A DNA stretch of 7,266 bases from DXYV01 sp045543215 (lineage in GTDB: Bacteria > Bacillota > Clostridia > Oscillospirales > Oscillospiraceae): the NCBI GenBank assembly GCA_045543215.1, contig JAZQMD010000011.1, positions 1-7,266 of the forward strand, given 5' to 3'. Within the stretch, counting starts at the first letter, position 1, and each line of letters begins with the position of its first letter. This document shows, piece after piece, positions 6,436 through 7,266 of this stretch. A program made the position numbers and the translations under genes. The notes under the pieces were generated by a model. That model saw nothing but the letters and a program-made list of their open reading frames with translations, had not been told where the DNA came from and ran no database searches.

Positions 6436-7196
6436 TAAGGGGTCCCCTTTCCGAAGGATAGGTGGAAAACTGACTGGAATTCCGGGGAGGAGAGAATCTG
6501 CTCTGCCGTCCCCATCTTGAGTACAGTTTCCTTGAGCAAGACTACCCGGTCGGCAAATTGCCCCAGAGTAGTAAAGTCGTGAGTGGATAAAAGGATAGAC
6601 AGATCAAAGGTGGATCGTACTTCGTCCAGCATCTCCAATAGCTGCTTTTCTCCCCCTACATCTACTCCGGACAGCGGTTCGTCCAGAATGAGGATATGGG
6701 GCAGTGGTTCCAGTGCCATGGCCAGCAGCACCCGCTGAAGCTCCCCTCCGGACAGGGACCCCACTCGCTTGTCAATGAGAGACTTCCCGTGAACCCGATC
6801 CAGACAGGTGCATATCCGCTGCCGCAGATGCCTGGGAATGGGGAGGAATACCGGCCAGCGGGCAATGGCAGAGGCAAACAGATCAAGCACACTCAACGGG
6901 TCACCAGGATCGAAGCTGGGACTTTGAGGTACATAGCCAACCAAGGGACGGGTACGGTTGCCGCCGGCAGTTTCAAAGTCAATGCATCCCGTGTAGGGAA
7001 GCTGACCTAAAATAGCCTTGAACAGGGTGGACTTACCTGCCCCATTAGGCCCAATCAGGGCGACGATCTGTCCACAGTGGATGTGCAGGTTTACATGATG
7101 CAGGATGGAGGTTTCTCCTGCGCTGACCCCTAGGTTTGATATTTTTAGGCAGCAGGCATTTTGACAGGCGGCATCGTCAAGACTGTGATGGGGCAT
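6435..7196 (-). CDS. Metal ABC transporter ATP-binding protein, ZnuC-like
   Basis: This cytoplasmic ATPase subunit powers the metal importer. The 253 residues contain Walker A GPNGAGKST (49-57), the Q-loop in GYVPQ (Q91), signature LSGGE (148-152), Walker B ILILDEP (168-174), D-loop SGVD (176-179) and the H-loop histidine in STHD (H206). All catalytic elements are intact. The overall pattern, with GYVPQSPSFDPGDPLSV after Walker A, fits the zinc/manganese (ZnuC/MntB) group. The ATG at 7194-7196 follows GGGAGG (7205-7210, read on the minus strand) at normal spacing and comes one base after the stop of the preceding gene. The first 16 residues carry two His and three Cys, which is unusual for the subunit and may be incidental. 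Metal identity is not decided by this subunit. Confidence 0.94.
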   Translation of the reverse strand: MPHHSLDDAACQNACCLKISNLGVSAGETSILHHVNLHIHCGQIVALIGPNGAGKSTLFKAILGQLPYTGCIDFETAGGNRTRPLVGYVPQSPSFDPGDPLSVLDLFASAIARWPVFLPIPRHLRQRICTCLDRVHGKSLIDKRVGSLSGGELQRVLLAMALEPLPHILILDEPLSGVDVGGEKQLLEMLDEVRSTFDLSILLSTHDFTTLGQFADRVVLLKETVLKMGTAEQILSSPEFQSVFHLSFGKGTP

Positions 7197-7197
7197 T

Positions 7198-7266
7198 TCA
7201 GGAACCTCCCAGAGCTTGGATCACAGTATCGTAATTGCTGTGCATAGCGTCGATGTAAGGCTGGAT
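7198..7266 (-). CDS. C-terminal end of a probable metal-binding ABC transporter lipoprotein, ZnuA-like (partial)
   Basis: The last 22 codons of a gene cut by the window edge read IQPYIDAMHSNYDTVIQALG plus GS, ending in TGA at 7198-7200. It stays open to the edge in the frame used, lies one base from the ATPase start, and carries the ATPase Shine-Dalgarno within its final codons. The ending YIDAMHSNYDTVIQAL resembles the amphipathic C-terminal helix of cluster A-I (ZnuA/MntA/PsaA-type) substrate-binding proteins. The position ahead of the ATPase and permease supports this. The reading frame is well supported; the function rests mainly on context. Confidence 0.6.
   Translation of the reverse strand: MQPYIDAMHSNYDTVIQALGGS

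Noticed and set aside
6047..6520. Plus-strand ORF of 157 codons opposite the permease and ATPase.
   Set aside because: It is a shadow of two clearly recognised minus-strand genes and has a charged, featureless translation.

Overview
The window looks like chromosomal DNA from an anaerobic Gram-positive Firmicute, most likely a clostridial lineage such as Oscillospiraceae. This is inferred from the roughly half-GC composition judged by eye, AGGAGG-type ribosome binding sites, tight operons, a Bacillus/Clostridium-type aspartokinase, and a translation-GTPase paralogue of a kind I associate with Clostridia. I see no insertion sequence, integrase, tRNA, rRNA, CRISPR array or phage gene. All five complete genes appear intact.

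Left part, + strand (1-2930). A sigma-70-type promoter precedes lysC (aspartate kinase, 132-1358). Inside lysC, a consensus AGGAGG and an in-frame ATG at codon 247 suggest a separately translated regulatory beta subunit, as known for Bacillus subtilis aspartokinase II. A probable terminator and a strong promoter (TTGATT-N16-TATAAT) then precede a MATE-family multidrug efflux protein (1534-2889). Its leader contains a possible 13-codon ORF. A perfect 15-bp inverted repeat at 2896-2932 serves as a terminator shared with the convergent operon.

Right part, - strand (2931-7266, transcribed right to left). Four genes form one tightly packed unit. It starts with the C-terminal end of a probable metal-binding lipoprotein (cut by the window edge), then an ABC-3-family metal transporter ATPase and its membrane permease. 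The last gene is an 883-residue fusion. Its N-terminal ~645 residues are a TetM/EF-G-like ribosome-binding GTPase and its C-terminal ~150 residues are a NYN/YacP (Rae1-like) endoribonuclease domain. The junctions are TGA-A-ATG, TAATG and TGA-4 nt-ATG, so the genes are probably translationally coupled.

The fusion gene is the main point of interest. It joins a GTPase fold that enters the ribosomal A site to a nuclease whose B. subtilis homologue cleaves mRNA in the A site. The decoding-centre loop lacks the TetM tetracycline-displacing sequence, so I do not read it as a tetracycline-resistance gene. I infer a ribosome-rescue or mRNA-cleavage factor, co-expressed with zinc or manganese uptake.
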